Shown in pieces: positions 25,059-38,300 of a DNA stretch of 64,000 bases (position 1 is the stretch's first letter; each line of letters begins with the position of its first letter). This DNA is from Sanderia malayensis (lineage: Eukaryota; Cnidaria; Scyphozoa; Semaeostomeae; Pelagiidae): positions 2,232,001-2,296,000 of the forward strand of contig RQOL01000772.1 in NCBI GenBank assembly GCA_013076295.1. Reading direction: 5' to 3'. The notes under the pieces are model-generated. The model was given only the letters and a program-made list of their open reading frames with translations, was not told the DNA's origin and did no database searches. A program made the translations under genes and the position numbers.

Positions 25059-28000
25059 TCAAATTAAGTATTCGACGGCATTTTCCATGAGCCTCTTTTG
25101 CATTTCAGCCGCCTTTTCATAATCCAGTCGTTGCCATAGCTCAAGATCATCAGTTGGTAAACGAGATTTGGATGAATCATGGCCAATATAGAATCGAAAA
25201 ATGCTTACCTGTGACATCACATCTAATGCACCAATATCAAATGTCGTTCCACCTGACCTCAAGTTATCGTTCTTCTTACGGTCACTATCCACCACCGACG
25301 GTCGTAAAACAGTTGGACCAAATACTGTTGACAAATTATTAACACCCATCTTATTCACCTTTTCATTCTGGCTCACTCTGTTGGAAAATAAAAACAAATC
25401 AGAGAAAGCTATCTTACCGGCTACACAGAATTCTATACTTAATCACGTTACATATGATCAAAACAGTGCGATAGCATCAAGATACGGCAACTCAGAATCA
25501 AATGGGCCACTGTCAAGCAAATTTGAGTTAGAGCATCTTGGTTCTATTCTATTATACTATCTCGATATCACTGATATCAATGGTTCCTTAATCGAAAGTT
25601 GAGATATTTTAATGCTTATAATTATACCTTCTAAGATGCTCAAGCAAGTATAATGCTGTCAGCTTGTTTGGTTTTGGGAGTTGTTGCAAGAGTTCTGTCA
25701 TATAAAGCTCTTTTTCCTCTGGATCAGAAATTTCTGTGAAAAAATATTAAATTTAGACACGGTTACTAGAGTAGGTCATTGTCACCGAAGGAAAAGAATA
25801 TAATGGAATGATCGTCGAAGTGCTTTCAGTAATCATTAATATAATCAGAATGTACGGTAGTGAAATAGTGCGACTTGCTAAAGCGAGAGCAAGAGAGTAC
25901 ATACGTAAGCCACTGACAAATCGTGGATAACGTGAATTGGTAAACAATGGCTCTGGAAGCTCTCGAAAGTATAACTTGATTAAACCAGCCACTGCATGGA
26001 TATCTGCTTGCGCCAAAGCCAAGACAGCCGACTGTGGGTCTGTAACGAAGTGTTGATAATCATCAACATGAAATTTAACAATCTAACTTCATTCAAACTG
26101 CATAAAAATTAAAATAAATTCAACCTACTTTCGTCAAAGGATTGTTTGAGAGATTTCACCTCTGAAGCTATTCCTGATAGTCGATATATGCCTACTTCTT
26201 CAAGTCCTAAAAATAAACAACATTAAAACAATTATCAAAAGCAACTTAATAATATATTGACATGAGTAATAAATCATATTAGGTACTTAACAGGCTTCAT
26301 AATGTAATCACATACCCCGCTTCTCTATCTCTTTGACACATGAAATTACAACCAATGGAATGTCGAATTTTTCTCTCCTAGCCAAACAAAGATTCAACAA
26401 TATTAAAGTACTTTACTCGAAACTCCAAACAAATAGAATATGAAAATAAAAGGCAATGATACAGAAAATGAAATAATTTTACCTGGTAACAGAAGCCAGT
26501 GGTAATTTGAAGACATTTGTAGAAGAAGCATTTGTTCTTGATCTTTCAATTCCTTGAATTGTCGAGGAGAATGAAATCGTCAATGTAACAGCTCCTTGTT
26601 TATCCAACATCACAGAAAATGTATGACTCATCGTATCAGTGAGGTTTTCTTTCAAAAGCTAAAAATTAAATTGGAAAACTCAGTCGCTTGCCTCAAATAT
26701 TTATGCTTAGAAAACAATGTAATTAATAGAAAATATCATTCATACATCAATTGTCACTTTCCCGCTGAATTCATCGCCAAGGAGACGACTTCTGTTGCTA
26801 TAACAACTGAGACGTAAGGATGATGCAGCCTCAATGTCGAATTCAAAATCCTAAACGAGACAAAACAAATAAATGCAACATTAACATAAACCAAACATGT
26901 TATAACAGAGATAGAAAATAGCAGAACGAAACCCTCTAATACCTCGTCCCATGATGGTTCAGAGCCTTTGGATGGTTTTGTTTTGCCCTTCCGAAAGAAA
27001 TAGCCGTAACTGTCAACTTCCAAAACACAGTAGAACTCTGAGGATGGAAAATTAATGTTTATTAGGTTGATTTGTGTAAGTTTCATCAATTCATCAGTCG
27101 TTAGAATTTGGTTAAGAACAAAGAAAGAAACACAATAAAAAATGATGCAATCTTACCAACAGTTTTTGAAAAACTTTTGCCATTTTTAATATGAACATAG
27201 AGATATCCCGTGAGTCCATCTGTTATGAAATAATAAAATAAAATAAAATAAAATAATCATTCCTTAATTACAAATAAACAATGGTGTATAAAAATAGGTT
27301 GGAGAATAAAAACACATTAGTTACCGCTATTCTTATCGTCTTCGATTTCATTGGCGAAAAATGATGATGGAATCATGGCACCAAATCGAACACCCAGTCG
27401 GTGGACCTAAAATAAACAAACAAATAAATAAATAAATAACAAAATAAATAAATAAATTATTAAATAAATAAATATCACAAATAATACATAACACATTCTC
27501 AAATAAACAAATGTATTTACATGCTATATATAAATAATTTAATGAATAAAACTTAGATTAAAAATGATACATACGCGATATGATATTTCAAGTGCTTGTT
27601 GTATTTCATTTGAACTTAGATGCACACTCTCTGGCTTACGTGATATCACTGATGATAAAATAAAAACATTTAATAATCAAGAATAAATAACAACTCGAGT
27701 AAGCTAAACCTGAATTAATTTGAAAATTAAATTAGATTACTTCTCTTGATTCTTGGCTCAATCGCATCTTTCCAAAAAATTTTATCGTCCTTCGATGGCA
27801 GGAGAAGAGTGTATGTCTATAAGAAATAATTTCCAATCAATATTCGTGTTCTTTAAATCTAATAATTCGCTCTAAGGGCTTTTAATTGGTCTTTTGGATT
27901 AAAAAATAGATTTAAAGGTAATAGGGTTAGAAGCTGCGTACCTTTCCATTCTTGTGATAAATATTGAAGGGAAAACTTGGAGCTATTAACTCAAGTAATC

Positions 28001-31000
28001 TTTCCTAAAAGCGACACCAAACACAAACTTTAGCACAAGAACCATTGTAACAATCAGTTCTGCTAATAAACAAGAAAATTCATAAAAACAACAAACTAAT
28101 TACCTGTTCTTGAAGTTTTTTGCGCAGTTTTTCCATTCCTCTGGTCGAAGCCCTTGAACTTGCGGGTCCATTTACACTGTCACGCTTACGGAATTTCGGC
28201 TGATAATTGAGAAAACAATTAGTTAATTGCAATATAAATAGAAAAATGTAAAAGATTGAATATTAGCAGTAATAAAATATGTCTTACCCTTACAAACGGC
28301 GAGGTGGAATCTGATGAAACTGATTGCGTAGGAACCAGAGAATCTTTTCTCATTTCTGATCGAAAATTTGCAATTGTTGCACGGAGTTTGTCACATTCTG
28401 ATTTTGTTGTCACTGGAACAGTCTGTGCGCCTAAATTTTATTCATATTAATTTGACTCTCAATCATAAACATGTGAACGAATTAATAAAAACGAAATATA
28501 CATTAATCTTACATTCCGATTCTTTGAATGGTTTTAGTTGAATATCAACAAGTGATAAATACCATTTACAAACATATGTTTCCCTGAAAATGTAAAAAAT
28601 AAAACAAATTGAATATCTGGTAAATGATTTCTAACAAAGAAGAATAAGTTTTGGATTATTTTGGCCCCAGCAAATGTTAACATATAAATATTGTTTGATT
28701 GATGATAAATAGCAAAATCAAACTCACTTTGATGGTTTTAATTTTGCACAAATTATCACATCATTCATCAAGATTAATGTTCTCATCTTTCTTTCACCTT
28801 CTGCAAATAAAATTAATAAGATAAAATTATTTAACTGCAACGAGATACAGGTTCAGGAAAGTAAAGTTGAAGATGAAACTTCCATCGATAACTTACCAAT
28901 TAACTCAACAACATTTGCTTCTTTAAGTAATTGTCTTTTTGGTGCTTTCTAAAAAATAAAAATGTTCTCTCATATTTATCTATCCTACATTTAATAAACT
29001 ACAGTAAACATGAAGATAAAAATTCTACAGAACAATAGATACCTTATCTGTTCTGTTTACATTGACTTGTTCAAATAAATCAAATAAGTTTGCTGTTGCC
29101 TCTGATAATAACTCATTATCAGGATGATCTTCTGGTGTATTCTTCAATAAATCCTTCAATTTTCAATGAAATTTTGGATCAGTATCAAAGTTCAATATTA
29201 CTATCAACAGATTGAAGGGTTTCGATTGGCTACTTACGTTAAGAATCAAAGAATACTGGGTCATTCTGTCAACTGGCTTGTATAACAGGGCTAAAATCAT
29301 AAAACATGTAACAGTTCATCAAATAGCATATATTTCTATAAATATCAAATAGTGGTGAGAAAAATATAATGGCAATACCAAGATAATGTTGTGCCAAATA
29401 TTTAGCAAACTTACCATCAAATTTAATTGGATCTTTCAGTGAAGGTATTTTGATATTCTATAAACAATGAATATAAATGCGTAAAATCATCACATAATAT
29501 AAAATTATTGCAATGATTATAAATGTGATTAATGTTAAATAGAATACCTTCTGAAGAATATTATCCAATTGTGCATTTGCATTTCTGCATTTCAGCAGTG
29601 TTTCTTGTGATGATTTATAGTTATTAATATAATCTTTATATACGCTAAAACCATCCATCTATAAGAAATCCGTAGATTGAATAAATTGAAAATTGATAGA
29701 TAAAGACAATTGCCAACTTGCAACTCTTTAAGAGAGTTTGGTGGAGAGCAAGGTACTCACCAATATTGTTAATAAATCTCCAATGACTTGGTTTTCATCC
29801 CAATTTAAGATTCTTGTCTTTAATTGCTCTAGTAAATCTCTGTGCAGATCATACAAGCTGTTTATCCCAAGGAATATTTTGTCAAATTCCATTTTGGTAA
29901 GAATTGGTTGCGATGTTTCAGTTGACTTTTCCAATGGCTTCATGTACTAATAAAATAATGATCAACCATAGAGAGTTGTACTATATGCAATTGCAAATTA
30001 TTGATGAATCAATGGACCATGTGACAGAGTAGCATGCTAGAAGCTTACTTTCTTAACCATGTCCAGGCAATCATAGTAGCATTTTTCACTTTCCAAAAGA
30101 TTTCTAACAAGATAAGTCCTCATTTTTTGACTTTCTCTATTTGTTGTCCCATCTTCTTCAGATTCTTCGGCTGCTTCACTTTCAACCTATAAAAAATAAT
30201 CCAGTAAAATTCCAATATAATATTACCCTTATAAGAGCATTACCCTGGCATAATGCAGTACTAGCTCCTCAAGCCCCACAACAGAAAAGATTAGCCTTAT
30301 CTTGTCAACCTCTCATACAAGCAGGTTTTACTACTTGCTTTTTGAAATAACTTACGCTTTGATTTTTTTGAAGGGGCTTCGGAATTTGTTTCACTGCAGG
30401 AAGTGAACATTCGTGTTTTTGATCTTGATTTTCAAATGGAACAGATGATGTTGCATCAGTGCCATCGTCAGAATCCAATGATTTATCATCTGCAGAAAAC
30501 ATTAAATCAATAACAAACAACGTACCTCTACATAACAAAATAACAAATTTAATAAAAATTAGAGATGGATTCAAATAATAATACCTAAATCATGAGATGA
30601 TTGACTCAAATCTTCATCGCTTTGCCATTTTCTTAAATTGTTAATTTCGTCTATTGTCATATGTCTGAACGTTGTCATCTTGGTTTCGTGTTTTCCACCG
30701 TCAGAATCATAATCAGATGCGCTATCATTACCATCAAGTCGAATGCCAGATGGAATCAATGTATTTTTCTGCATTAAATCAGTGATATTTTCATAAATAG
30801 CTTCTGATTCTTCTTCAGGTTCACAAATATCTTTTCTTGGTGGTGGTAATGGCTTTAATTTTGTTGGTTCATATGTGACATTAACTGTGACATTATCATT
30901 TCCATCATTATTATCATCATGGCGAGGTATACCGTCAATGAATCTGATTTCTTCATAAATTGGTGACTCATAATCAAATGCATTATCTTGTCGAGCATTC

Positions 31001-31734
31001 TCCTCAAAAGAATTGCTTTGATTTGAAGCGACATGACCTCTTTCTTCTCCGTCGCCATCCACGTAAACACTCCAACTGCCACCAGCTCGACGATTATCTT
31101 GTGTTTTCACACTCTCTTCAGTCAAAGTTTTCTCATGTTCATCGAAAGATAACAAGTCACTCACATTCTCATATTCTGGTTCTTCACCAACTTCGTCATC
31201 AACAAGGTTGAGGATTTCGAAACCGTCCTTCACATGTTTCGTGTTATCCTCAGGTAATGACTCAACTTGCTCGTGACTTTCCGTTTTAATGTCCATTTTA
31301 TTTATGTTGATAGTTGCATGTTCAATATCCTGCGTGGTCAAATTGCGTGTTAATTTCTCTTCTTCCAAATTCCCAGCATCTAACATCACGTTAGACTCCA
31401 TTTTCCCATCAATAGTTTGATCATTTATTTCCCTTGTTGATTCGGATTCTTTGTTATTCGCGCTAGGCCTTCTGTTTCCATCATCGACATTGTTTTTACT
31501 GATGCCTCCAACATTTCCAAGGACTGATATCTCGATGTCCAATGTTACCAACCAATTTAATATGAATTGCTCCTTTTTAATTTGCAGTTCAAGATCGCCA
31601 ATTCTTTTCTCGCATTGGATAATTTTACTTCGAATGTTAAGTTCATTAATTGAGTTGAAAAATGAAATATCCGGAGGTTCTTCATTTGGAAATTCTTGCT
31701 TCCATTCTGATAAAAATTTGTCTTTATCATCCAT
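25059..31734 (-). CDS. BCR: BCR/ABR orthologue (RhoGEF-RhoGAP)
   Basis: Twenty-six exons: 31734-30585, 30489-30356, 30186-30049, 29946-29761, 29658-29548, 29457-29415, 29290-29238, 29153-29043, 28948-28897, 28800-28728, 28583-28513, 28430-28288, 28199-28104, 28004-27942, 27816-27741, 27648-27575, 27406-27325, 27219-27157, 27037-26943, 26850-26746, 26658-26483, 26377-26316, 26206-26129, 26039-25905, 25733-25628, 25377-25059. All phases agree: 1264 residues (human BCR 1271). The N-terminus 'EWKQEFPNEEPP' plus a helix to about residue 66 matches the BCR oligomerisation coiled coil. Then come an acidic linker, DH (about 447-640, 'LLYKPVDRMTQYSLIL'), PH (about 645-870), C2 (about 886-1000, 'EFYCVLEVDSYGYFF') and RhoGAP (about 1035-1235, arginine finger R1061 in 'GIYRLSG', 'YFRELPEPLF'). 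Family role: cytoplasmic switch acting on Rac/Rho GTPases. Y188 (YENV) lies near the position of human BCR Y177. Confidence 0.95.
27228..27475. repeat. A+T simple repeats in BCR-like introns
   Basis: Two short microsatellites flank the exon at 27325-27406: an (AAAAT)n-type run at about 27228-27255 and an (AAAT)n-type run at about 27410-27470. They are intronic with no sign of function. Confidence 0.8.
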
Positions 31735-32373
31735 GATGAGGTTTTGCTTGCTGGTATCAATAAAAATAAACGCTTTGATATATTACTGCCACCATCCCAT
31801 TTCTTGCTCCTCGTAAAACCAACAACAACAAATGATAAATGAATAGATAGGCCAATCAAATATCAGCATTTCACAACACGCGGGGTTCCCGCATATTCCT
31901 CGTAACTTAATGATGTCATTAATCAAAAATAATAAATTTCTAAGTGTCATTGAATGTCATCGAGGTTCCAATAAGATATTCGTCATTCAACGTTCGCATG
32001 GCGATGCTATGGGATATAATTCCATTTATGGAACCAACAATGTAAGGGAGCTCATTCCTATTATATCACCGTTCTATTGTTTTACTTTAATCCATTATAT
32101 CCTCAGTCCATAAAATGACGTTATCATGTTACCAGGTCAATCGGCAGGTCTCTAAACAAAAGATAAATTTCTTTTGTCTTTTCACCTCAACGTGTTTGTG
32201 TGAGAGAAATTATAATCTAAATTATTCACAAAACCTTAAAAACATCAACAGCTAGTTTTATATAAGCGTATACAAATACAAGTGCATAGAAAATTGAAAT
32301 ACTTACAAAATACACAACGAAAAAATAATGCAAGGAATTAAAATAAATGCAAAATAAAGAGAATTAAATTATT
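31735..32373. other. Intergenic, BCR-like 5' flank
   Basis: 640 bp between the 3' end of the giant dystroglycan-like gene and the BCR-like start; both genes run leftward. The promoter and 5' UTR of the BCR-like gene should lie here. I see no TATA box or other gene. Confidence 0.4.
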
Positions 32374-35300
32374 TTAAACGAAGGAGTCATGCAGATAAGC
32401 ATTATCAAAATATGTTTTACTCTTTGAGCTGTGAGATTTCATTTCATAATTCAATGACGGTGAATTATTTCTTTTCATATCATACGAAGATGATGATAAT
32501 AATACTTTTCTTTGGTTAGATCTTTTTTGTTTTGACACATAATCATCATCAGAATCATATTTATCTTGGTGCCAATAATTTTTTACTTGTCCCATTTCTG
32601 ACTGATCGCCATTCATAAATCCATCTTCGTCATAATTCGAGATATTCGTGCTCAATTCCATGTTTCCATTGTCGTTATTTGAATTCCAAGCATTGGAATA
32701 AATATCATTTTTGTAAGACATTCTTCTTCTTATTGTCTTATTAGCACGTGGACTATACCTGAAGCAAAATATCCTCATTATTCCACGTGCAAGAATTAGC
32801 AAATAAGGTAATCATAAATCAATGGATTTCAAATCTTTACCTTATCTCATGGCTATTGTAGTAATCATCATTATAATTATAGTCATCGTTGTTAGAAGCA
32901 AGGGATCTGGTTCCCTTTAGCATTGTTGACTTTTCCAAAAATTCATCTGGTTCTTGTAATTTCATCTCAAAGTCTCTGGTCTAAAATAAAGAAAAATAAA
33001 GCTTAATAGATATCAAAATGCAATTAAATCAAAATATCACGGATTGAAACAAGAAAATAAATGCGCATTACCTTTGGCATTTGAAGAGGTTTATAATCCA
33101 TAAAATTTGATTCACTTGACCTTCTTGTTGATGAAAATGAATGCTCTCTTTTATCATTATCATTTTCATCATAGAATAATAAGCCAAGTTGATCGGAATT
33201 TTCAAATAAAAGTGGAACACTATGGCGCCTGCGATTATCTCCAAATTGTAATGCCATGAACTCATCTTTTCGCATTCTAATTTCAACTGGTCGGGTAATA
33301 CTTTGCTTTTTACTTGTTACTCTTGTTATTTCTGGCAAGATCATCATTTCAGTTTGATTTTGATTTTTATTCGCTTCATCATAAACCATCATAGACGTCT
33401 CCGTTTTAGCTTCATTGCGCATGTCCATTTTCATATTGCCCAATGAAAAGTCTGAATTGGATACTAATGAAACCTGGTTGAAATCGAGATTTGGTTGCGG
33501 CAATATTAGTTGTTGTTGTTGTTGTTGAATTGCATCGTCTTGGAAAACAAAATCAGATCGATCAATTAAATCGTGGCTTTCGTTTGACGTTCTCTTCATT
33601 ATACTTTCTTCAATATTTTCACTGTACTTGCTCATCCACGCATCTTTATCATCGATATTCAAATCTCTTGAATTCAATGACATTTTGCTTTGTTCTGCAT
33701 TCATATATTCCTCCATTATTTTCTTCTTATCCGATGTTGTATTATAAGAATCATTAATTTCATCGTTTGCTTCATCTCTTGAATCATTTTGAATTTCATT
33801 TTCAAAATTCAATGACTTTCTGAATTCATCATCGTCCCTTCTTCCTTCTGCTAACAAGTCAGCAAAGAAGTCATCTTTATTTTCACCAGATCTCCCCCCG
33901 CTTCGCTGTCCTGCATTGCGTGACATGTACAATGGCGGAGGCTCTGCTAATGGAGGTGGTGAAAATTCAAATTTTAAAGGTGTCTCCTCCACAGTAGCTT
34001 TTTCTTGCTTCATTTCATCCTCGATCACACCAGAATCGATTGATTTGGCCATAGCCTCGTTATCAGGTGGTGTAACCTCCTCTCGGCTATCAAAAGAATC
34101 ATCCGCGGGATTGTCTGCAGAATCAAAATCAGGTTCAGTGTAATGATCATCATCATCATCTAGGCCATCGTTTTCAAAGCCAATATTACGTCCATTTGGA
34201 TCAGGAGTTTTGAAATATGGTGGTGGAATTCTCATTGTTTCGTCATCATCGTCTTCTGCTCCTTTCACGATGGCTGTTTCGCTACCATCATTACGCGGCT
34301 TGCCTTTATAAAACATAACGGGATTAGATATTTGGTAAATCAATCCATTCGTAAACTCATCAGCAAATGATAATCTTGATGCAGTGTTTTAATTTACCTG
34401 CAACGCCATCTTCTTGCAAAGACGCGTATTTCTCGCCAGGCTGACAACATTTAGCGCAGCAACCGCAGTATGTCCCGCATCGATCCGCGCAGCAACGCGG
34501 GATGCATAGCCAACAACACCAAATAATTAGAAGCAGAATTGCCAGTATCAAAATCAGTATCAAAATCCACCAAGGGATTATTGGTTTTATTGGAGGGGGA
34601 ATGATAATTGTCGCATTCTTACAAGTTGGCATCTTCTCGTCTTTAACTTTGAGCACCTTTAAAAGAAAAGATAATATATATCTAAGAAGAATTTGCAAAA
34701 GAATCAATGATTGCATGGGAGGTTCCCGTGCCGAATCTGCTCAATTTAGCATTATCTAATGAAATCCAATAATCAATCGAACAAACCTGATAATCCGGTT
34801 TCATGAAATCCAAAAACGTCGGATTAACTCGATCATCTTGAAATAGAAACTTCTCTCGTATAACTTCGATAGTTTCATTTCTGCAATTCATTTCTGTCAA
34901 ATTTCGTATTCCCCACGTGACAACAGAACTCGTGGTGTTGATTGTTGAATTGTAATTCGTATAATCATAAATTAAAATTGATGATTTATTCATTTTGATA
35001 TATTCTGCAATTTTTTGAATGAATGTTTCCATTTTCGTACAATTTGTACCCAATGAATGTCGTAAGTACAGAATTATCTTATATCCAAGCTTAGGTGTAC
35101 TAATTTTCAACCTCGTAATGAAGGAATCTTTAGTCTCTCTTCCACATCGATCGCGTGCTATCATCTCATATTTTGTTGTTGATGTTGTTGTTAGCCAATG
35201 CATTTGCTCTGATCGATACAAAGTCAATATTCCGCAAATTTTGAAATTTTGTATCCTCAACCACGCTGTCGTATCAAGTTGCAAACCATTATAGTTTGCA

Positions 35301-38300
35301 ATATAAAGTGTTAAATTTTTGGTGAATCCATCTTCATAGTCATAAAATTTATCAACGCGAATATCATATATGAATACTTCACCAGGCTGAATAATAAGTT
35401 CATTTCTATCATGACGTAATTCTGGACTTCTCGTGTTACTGCAAACGCCATGTAAATTTTCTTTCACGTTATTTATTACTGTAAACTCGGGCTGAAAATT
35501 ATCCTTCAATAACTTCAAATTGACAAATTGTTGGCGAACTTTCTGAATTTTATAGCAGTCGCACTTGTCTCTTCGCATTGAGCAAAAACTCCACGAAAAT
35601 TGAAATGAATTAATGTTTCTCTGATATGATATGTCATTGATTGCAGAATCGTCAAAGAAATTGGCAATTTTCTTGATCAACAATATTTCTTGTGCAACAT
35701 TTGGAATGCTTGCTTCAAGCCTCGTTTCACCAGATAACAAAAGCTGATAAGAAATCTGAGGTAAATCACCGATTATTGTAATTGTTACAGTAGTTGATGC
35801 AGAGTTTCCTTCTTTATCGCTGGCAACCAAAACATACTTGAAAGCTCTTCGAAATTGTTTATTTAATCCTATTCGTGGATAGCCATAAATAACTTGCCGC
35901 ACTGCATCAAATTGAACCCAATTGCTCATTCCCAATGGCTCTTTGAATTCTGTTAATAATAATAATGATAACGACCTTGTATGGCCATCTTCTGGATCTG
36001 TAAATGTATCAATTGGGATTGAGAAGTTCAGCTTGGTGCAAATTGGAACTTGAATTGCCAAACTGCGATTAGCAACTGGAGGTAACGTGGATGGAATTTT
36101 ACAATTGTTGGCAAACTGCTCGATAACTCTGTTTATCTTGAAGTAAGGTTGAAGTTGCGATATCAGGGATGGATTCGTAATATTTTGAGCCACAAATATT
36201 ACCCTTTTTATTTCATTGATTGAGTGTCTGTCACACTGCTGTAAAGTACAGTTTGAAAATCGTATCTCTATTCTTCCCAATTGAACACTGTAGTAAGCAG
36301 TTACCTTTGTCTGATAAACATTGCTTTTAAACAAATTCTTCAATGCTATCTTGAGCTGAGCAATATAGAAGACTGGTTGAACACGAGTCGTTGTTGTTGT
36401 TGCTGCAAACAGATTCAACTGATACGGGGCTCGATAACTTTTGGATGTAAGGATAATTGTGATAGATGTATTAACAGTTTGTTGGCAGTTGTCTTTTGCT
36501 GATAATATCAACTTGTATGTGCCAGATTTAGTACTTCCATATGGTACAATGTATATGGCTTTATTGATCAATTGAACCCAGTAGTCAGCTCGAGGGATAG
36601 TCCCGTTTAGAAACATCATCGTCATTGAGAGATCACTTGCTGTTCCTTGCACTTCATCGTAGAATGTAGATGAAACATCAATAATAGACATTTCACAGTC
36701 ATTCAATTTGATAATGCTTAGTTTGTTTAATACTCTGGGTGCTGTATCAATTATATATGACGTAGAATTCTTTATTGATGCTATCATGAATGATTGAGAC
36801 ATGTAAATATAGAATTGGCTTTTTATATTCTTGTACATTGATAAGGTAGATTGATATGATACTTCAAGTTCTTTATGATTCTTCAAGCACAGTTTCTCTG
36901 GCACAGAGCAGATCCCATATTGCATGAAGTATGATTCAGAGCCAATTCCGTAAGAGCTGGTTTTAACAAAATTGAGAATTCTATACGTCGATAGAGATGA
37001 ACCAGACGTAAACAAAGATAGCATTTGCAGAAATTTGATTTGGATATCAAGATATGGTGCCGTTGTCAATATGGAGCCAACAGTGTAGAATGACATGCTC
37101 AATTTGTAGTATAATTCAGCATCAGATTGTATATTAACTGTCAAGGTTGTCTCTGCTTGCTTTCCACCCTTATCTTGAACTATTATAATAAACTTCCAAC
37201 CAAATGGTTTTGGTGTTCTGACGATACTTTCATGTGGATAAGAATAAATTTCTTTTGACGTTTCATTGAAACCAATCCAGGAATCTCTTGGTAATCGCAA
37301 ATTATCACGAGTTCTTATAGAAACCGTAAGGTTATTAATATCACCGTCTTCAATGTCTGAAGCAAAATCAGCTGGTAATTTGTATCGATACAAGCCACAT
37401 AATGGAATCGTCAGGTTCAGGCTATTTGGAATTATTGGAGGTTGATCCTTGCAATTATCTGTCACAGATATTACATTATATCCAAATGGAAATATTGATT
37501 TGAATTCTGGTCTGAGGTTTCCAGGTGATAGAAATATTTTGTTGTCGAATTGCTTAACATCTGTAGTGGTACAATCAATTGGAAGTCCGCAAACATGAAA
37601 CTTGACGATCAACCTTAGATCATTTCCTTGCTGTCGTATCACGGAGATAAGCTGTAGATCACTGCGACCAAGGTATGCTCTAAGGCTACTAAAAATAATG
37701 CTAACAAAGTAAGCATCGACATTCGTTGATGATATTCTTGTGTCAATTGTAAGACTGTATTGCAGACCAGAACCAGCAGGAATGCCATTAATTAGTAGGC
37801 TATCCTCAACGAAACTAGATGCTATTTGTCCAATATGATTGTTCATTAGGGCCCATGTGAAAGCTGTGCCATTCGTTGGTTGCACTTTCCAAGCATCTTC
37901 GTTCGGAAATGCTTCCAACACGCTTGACGTCTCATTGAACCAAAACCATGAAGTTATTGGAAGATTTTGAAAATCGTTCCCTTTTATGACAAGTTTAATT
38001 CCAGTTTCTAATTGATTGGTTGACAGAACTTTAAGGAAATCCACTTTTATTGTGGCACAGAAAGTGACGTTGTGCATAACACCTCGTATTCTGCGATTGC
38101 TTCTTGGTTGACACATTCCAGTTGCAGATAATGAAGAAGAAATTGGAAATTCAGGTTTCATATGTTGATTGAACAGAAGCTGTTGATTCTGAGCCAGTTC
38201 ATTGAATTTGATCATGCTGTAAGGATTGCACATTGTACAGTTGACTAATTTAATGAGCATGCGCAATGATGGCAAAAATTTCACAGATATAACTTTTAAT

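Noticed and set aside
25177..25208. A splice donor at CAG|GTAAGC inside the last BCR-like exon
   Set aside because: Reading through gives 'DVMSQVSIFRFYI', which aligns with the BCR 'EVMSQVQVLLYFL' end, and the frame stays open to a stop at 25059. A spliced alternative is possible but not needed.
30855..31859. Open frames overlapping the first BCR-like exon in other frames
   Set aside because: They are shadows of the 1150-bp coding exon.
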